DNA of 64,000 bases. It comes from Rosellinia necatrix (Eukaryota > Ascomycota > Sordariomycetes > Xylariales > Xylariaceae). The notes beneath the pieces are model-generated. The model was not told the origin of the DNA and searched no databases. It was given only the letters and a program-made list of their open reading frames with translations. Below are positions 62,501-64,000 of the stretch, piece by piece. Numbering within the stretch: the first letter of the stretch is position 1; each line of letters opens with the position of its first letter. The translations under genes were made by a program, and so were the position numbers. The stretch lies in the NCBI GenBank assembly GCA_021209875.1, contig JAGYVD010000001.1, positions 930,001 to 994,000 on the forward strand, in the 5' to 3' direction.

Positions 62501-64000
62501 AGGGTCCAATCGGTGCTGCATCAAGGCAATGCAAATTTCCGGCATTGACATTGCCGCCGCAAGGTGTAGAGGTGTGAAGTCCTTATGTGTTATCCAATCT
62601 CCCGACCGAAGAAAAAGGCTTTCGTCGTAAGTTTCAGCAAACTCGTCGCTGCATTCCAAGGTGGCCCAGCACCAGATGGTAGCCCATGAAATAAAGATCA
62701 CCGTCTTTCTTGGCTTGAATAATGACAATGCCAATTCGAGAACCTGGTCATGCCTCAAATTGCATCTTGCATAAACTGCCCACTTCACAGCGGCATATTC
62801 ATAGAATTTCCAATTTTCTGTCCCTTTCCGGAAATGGGATAACCTATCTTTTTCCAGACCTGGTCGCGATTCGAAATTTTGCGCTTGGAGAAACCGCAAG
62901 CACTGGATTGCTAAAAGTTGATCGCAGCGCGATTTGGAGAGCTGGAACGGCTCTAGTGCAAATACTTGGATATTTTCAAGGAACTCTTGCACGGACGCGT
63001 GGGCAAATTCGAATCGTTCACCGTCACTAGACTTCCGGATAAGGCTACTGCAAAGCTTTACGATGGAACTCTCGCGGACAATCCGGGAGCCATCCAGGGC
63101 GCTCTTGCGTGGGTGTTCGGGGGCTGCAAGGGCCTCCCTCAATTGTCGAATTGTGAGTTTAGGCTCCGCATAGGCGATAAAGTGCAATATCATTTGAACC
63201 ACGGGTATTTTCCCTGGCAGCACTCTTTTAAGTATTCGTACGTAGGTCTCGTTGAGTGTTGGCGGCAACTTCTTCAATGCCTCGCGACATTCTTCATCCG
63301 AAATGCATTCGCAGAGGTGGTCGAGCTGGCATGTTACCCATCGAAACCTTCATGTTTCTTTATAATTAGTAAACCGATCTCATAGTATAATCATGTCATA
63401 AAATAACAACTTACATGCCATTCGCGCCATTTACCAGCCCATTAATTATATCATCCTTCACAGACTCATCCGTGAGGTATAGCATGTGATTCCTTATCCG
63501 CTTTTCGATCTCAGCTGTGACAAATTTTGTGATGTCATCGGTCTTTGCCGAAATTTCGATTTCAACAAAGTCATGATCAAGGTATCCCCGAACATCAATT
63601 TCGTCTCTGCTTAAAAAAGCCACGGAGAGATTGTTAGAACTTTTCGCTACCTCAGAGAGTGTTCGAACGACCTCATTTGTTTGGTGGCCGCACTCGTCCA
63701 GGCCATCAACGATGAGAAATACACTATCAAACAGTTGGACAACTTTATTCAGGTTTCCTTGCACGTCGCTTATGCTTGGTGTTTTCTCTAGGCTCGTTGG
63801 AGTATGAAATTGATCATAAAATTCGTTCAGAACGTCGTAGGCCGCTTCTTTTTGTAATGCAAGCTGATAGAGGATGGTGCTCAGGATATTCACTGCGCTC
63901 TGTGTATTTTCGTCTTTGTAATCACAAAAGAAAAATGCTGTCGAAACGGTATCTGAGCTAGCCCGCAACGCGGCCTCGATTATTGATGCCGCGAGCACCG
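59570..64000 (-). CDS. NACHT/ankyrin NLR-like protein, 5' end outside window
   Basis: The visible CDS is complement(59570..63347, 63415..>64000), about 1,450 residues, split by a 67 bp intron; splicing gives NGANGMFRWVTCQLDHLC. It belongs to the fungal STAND NTPases, which act in heterokaryon incompatibility and probably in non-self recognition. The window begins just after the expected P-loop (LAASIIEAAL follows it in relatives), so Walker A is outside. Walker B is FLIVDGLDECG near 63,710. A winged-helix segment (MILHFIAYAEPKLTIRQLRE) lies near 63,150. Ankyrin units include TPLHLAAAMSMPEICIALMQ (about 62,570), GRTLLHVALG, DCSALHVACK, LNLLHFAALGG and GRTPLYSAAQQGHVDAVKYL (about 60,070), many divergent between. 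A 23-residue tandem repeat (three units) follows the last ankyrin, then a basic C-terminus. The N-terminal effector domain cannot be seen. Confidence 0.9.
59691..59897 (-). repeat. 69 bp tandem repeat (three units) in the NLR-like gene
   Basis: Three near-identical 69 bp units start at about 59,691, 59,760 and 59,829; the shared word GTTGGCTACTCGTGTC begins at 59,701, 59,770 and 59,839. Each encodes 23 residues of the form SAPQSKPLFSADTSSQQSAG. The period keeps the frame. Confidence 0.93.

Overview
The window reads as the genome of a filamentous ascomycete (Pezizomycotina, probably Sordariomycetes). The evidence is 50-140 bp GT-AG introns, a class II hydrophobin, a NACHT/ankyrin protein of the fungal NLR type, and an extremely AT-rich compartment whose bases look like the product of repeat-induced point mutation (RIP). 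There are two sharply different compartments.

Positions 1 to about 39,830 are a gene-free AT isochore made of decayed, nested repeats. From 647 to 17,156 it holds a large inverted duplication: blocks X and Y on the + strand (902-8,215) and again in reverse orientation (8,222-16,901). A 255 bp sequence, R1, sits at most block junctions. The reverse copy is interrupted by five short, GC-normal insertions. Four of these have 5 bp target-site duplications (TSDs), and the matching unoccupied sites can be read in the forward copy; at least three look like solo LTRs. From 18,024 to 36,466 lies an LTR retrotransposon with equal 310 bp LTRs and the TSD GTTCT. A second complete LTR retrotransposon is nested inside it (19,642-30,147, equal 186 bp LTRs, TSD ATATT). 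All internal coding capacity of both has been lost to transitions.

Positions 39,830 to 64,000 are a normal-GC gene region with eight supportable genes: a class II hydrophobin (-), proteasome ATPase RPT5 (-, four exons), a CID2/MIX23-family protein (+, two exons), NatA auxiliary subunit NAA15 (+, three exons), a small unidentified membrane protein (-), a CobW/COG0523 metal-chaperone GTPase (+, three exons), a thioredoxin with a hydrophobic N-terminus (-, two exons), and a NACHT/ankyrin protein (-) running off the right edge. RPT5 and the CID2 gene are divergent and share a 0.8 kb promoter region. The genes do not form a pathway: RPT5 (protein turnover) and NAA15 (N-terminal acetylation) are housekeeping, while the hydrophobin and the NLR-like gene are the fast-evolving or environment-facing members. 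The hydrophobin lies 0.7 kb from the isochore edge.

Exon boundaries were inferred by hand from reading frame, splice-site sequence and family knowledge. No alignment or database search was run. No clearly new biological system was found. The most unusual items are the membrane-anchored or secreted WCPPC thioredoxin with a Gly-Ser insert, the 69 bp tandem repeat in the NLR-like gene, and the strongly asymmetric set of datable insertions in the inverted duplication.
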